DNA of 64,000 nucleotides from Grifola frondosa (taxonomy: Eukaryota > Basidiomycota > Agaricomycetes > Polyporales > Grifolaceae), in assembly GCA_001683735.1 (NCBI GenBank), contig LUGG01000041.1:248001-312000 (forward strand). The letters are read 5' to 3'. Shown piece after piece: positions 62,742 through 64,000 of this stretch. Position 1 is the stretch's first letter, and each line of letters begins with the position of its first letter. A program made the position numbers and the translations under genes. The notes under the pieces are model-generated. The model had not been told where the DNA came from. It did not search any database and was given only the letters and a program-made list of their open reading frames with translations.

Positions 62742-64000
62742 ATGGCACCTATTCGCTCAACTCGGTCTAAACACCACGATGTTAATGGTGTCAGGGACAG
62801 CGGCAAGGGCTTCTCGCCATACAGACTCGCCACAGTCGCGTCAGGCTCCAAAGTACGGGCATGTTTGAACGTACCTTTTTATTTCGGAATATTCACAAGG
62901 AACCTATTATCAGCTTCTGATAACACCGGAACGTAACCCCAGAGATAGACATCTTCGCAGGGATCCTCGTCCCAAGCGTTTGCAGCTCAAAGACCTTGAA
63001 TGTATTCGGAGGCTAGGTAAGTTGCAATGATATATGTTCTACTTTAGTTTAGTGAACATTGATCAGGTGTTGGAGGGAACGGTGCTGTCGACCTCATCCG
63101 CGTCTCCAAGAACATCAGACACTCGCGACGACCCATCCTTGGCTCAGTTCGCCATGAAATCTGTGGACAAGGCGTACTGGCGCTCAGTCGAAAGAGTGCG
63201 TGGTTGAGTTTGGCTTCCTGCACGTAGCTTACCCGCATATCAGGAGAAAGATGCGCTCAACCCAAAAGAATTGAAGAACATAGAACGCCGCGCGTTGGTC
63301 AGCCTGCCATGGAATCCGTTCATCGCAGGGGTTCTCGATGCTTTTTCGGACAAGCGTAACCTCTACCTCATGTTTGAACTTTCACCATGCGTCTCACTGC
63401 ATCATCATATCCGCGCGCATGGACCTGTTTCGGACGACGCTGCCAAGTTTTATCTTGCTAACATCATGCTTGGCGTAGAGTTCCTTCATTCCCACGGCCT
63501 GGTACATCGCACATCAAGCCAGGCAACATCTTTCATGAATGCGAATGGGTACCTTAGCCTTGGCGATTTCGGTGAGGCCACACCTGCCAATGAAGATGGC
63601 CGCTGGAGTCAAGTAGGCACGGGGCGTATATGGCACCAGAGCTGACGGTAGACTGTATATTACTGATCCCGTTAAACGCATGGCCGTCGACTGGTGGTCG
63701 GTGGGGATCACATTATATGAAATGGTCACCGGAAAACTCGTGAGTGCCACTCGTGTGTGGCGTCCATACGGAGCTTATCATTGCTTTTAGCCGTTCTATA
63801 ACATGGACAGGAAATTCTGTACGATAAAAATCGTGGAAGGACGATACTCATGGCCAAAAAAGCTCAATCTGAATCCAGACGTGAAGGACCTCGTTAGTAA
63901 GATGTTGGTCAAAGACGCGAGTAAGCGATACACAGCGAACAACATTGGGTCTCATCCCTGGATGTCTACCGTAAAATGGGAGAAAATAGCTCAGCGGCGT
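62742..64000 (+). CDS. Ser/Thr protein kinase, AGC-like, 3' end beyond window
   Basis: Protein kinase with AGC-like features, truncated at the right edge. The start at 62742 gives a basic N-terminus (MAPIRSTRSKHHDVNG). After an intron comes LQLKDLECIRRLG (entry to the glycine loop), then GNGAVDLIRVSKN and the ATP-anchoring lysine in FAMKSVDKAYW. Further on are PWNPFIAGVLDAFSDKRNLYLMFE, GVEFLHSHGLVHR, NGYLSLGDFGEA (DFG), [28 protein letters not shown] and VSKMLVKDASKRYT with HPWM. One base is lacking near 63110, at the catalytic loop 63505-63512, in GGGG 63621-63624 and near 63643. An extra T at 63531-63533 compensates the second of these. As written, the loop reads HRTSSQAT instead of the family HRDIKPGN. 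Confidence 0.8.

Overview
This is nuclear DNA of a filamentous basidiomycete, most likely an Agaricomycete and plausibly a polypore. The evidence is intron-dense genes (typical introns 47-60 nt with GT..AG ends), about 50% GC, short intergenic spaces on both strands, and a gene set of LIS1/PAC1, a CreC-type WD protein, a DUF2235 hydrolase, an HNH-domain protein of mushroom type, a cellular RNA-dependent RNA polymerase and a HORMA/PHD Hop1. Nothing points to a prophage, plasmid, CRISPR array or intact transposon.

Layout: creC (+, 0.2-2.5 kb); oligopeptide transporter OPT copy 1 (-, 2.9-6.2 kb); a 3 kb stretch without a recognisable gene (6.2-9.2 kb); PAC1/nudF (-); a Gfd2/YDR514C-like protein (-); a YTH-domain m6A reader (-) in head-to-head arrangement with a tRNA-lysidine-synthase-like gene (+); SRP40 (-) head-to-head with RIB4 (+); GTR1 Rag GTPase (+); a vacuolar Ca2+/H+ exchanger (-); a histidine phosphatase (-); an HNH protein (-); a weak unknown gene (+); a DUF2235 hydrolase (+); DOA1/UFD3 (-); a 2.2 kb gene-poor stretch; HOP1 (-) head-to-head with TRS23 (+); an unknown gene (+); a glutaminyl cyclase (-); OPT copy 2 (+, 46.4-49.7 kb); an RNA-dependent RNA polymerase (-); STT4 phosphatidylinositol 4-kinase (-); and a protein kinase (+) cut by the right edge.

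The genes are mostly conserved housekeeping functions with no common pathway: carbon-catabolite and nutrient signalling (creC, GTR1), dynein regulation (PAC1), ubiquitin/Cdc48 (DOA1), TRAPP trafficking (TRS23), phosphoinositide synthesis (STT4), riboflavin synthesis (RIB4), meiosis (HOP1), RNA silencing (RdRP) and RNA methylation reading (YTH). The two OPT genes are paralogs in opposite orientation about 40 kb apart.

The strongest unexpected pattern is technical or evolutionary. Many conserved genes need a single missing base restored to keep the family's reading frame, often in short runs of G, C, T or A. Because this affects genes expected to be essential (TRS23, PAC1) as well as dispensable ones, assembly indel error is the most economical reading. 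Exon models and apparent pseudogenes here should be treated accordingly. The best biological leads are three ACGCGT (MluI-cell-cycle-box) hexamers within 46 bp in the short HOP1/TRS23 divergent promoter, the inverted OPT pair with a patch of raised identity, and two or three unidentified loci. I found no convincing new multi-gene system.
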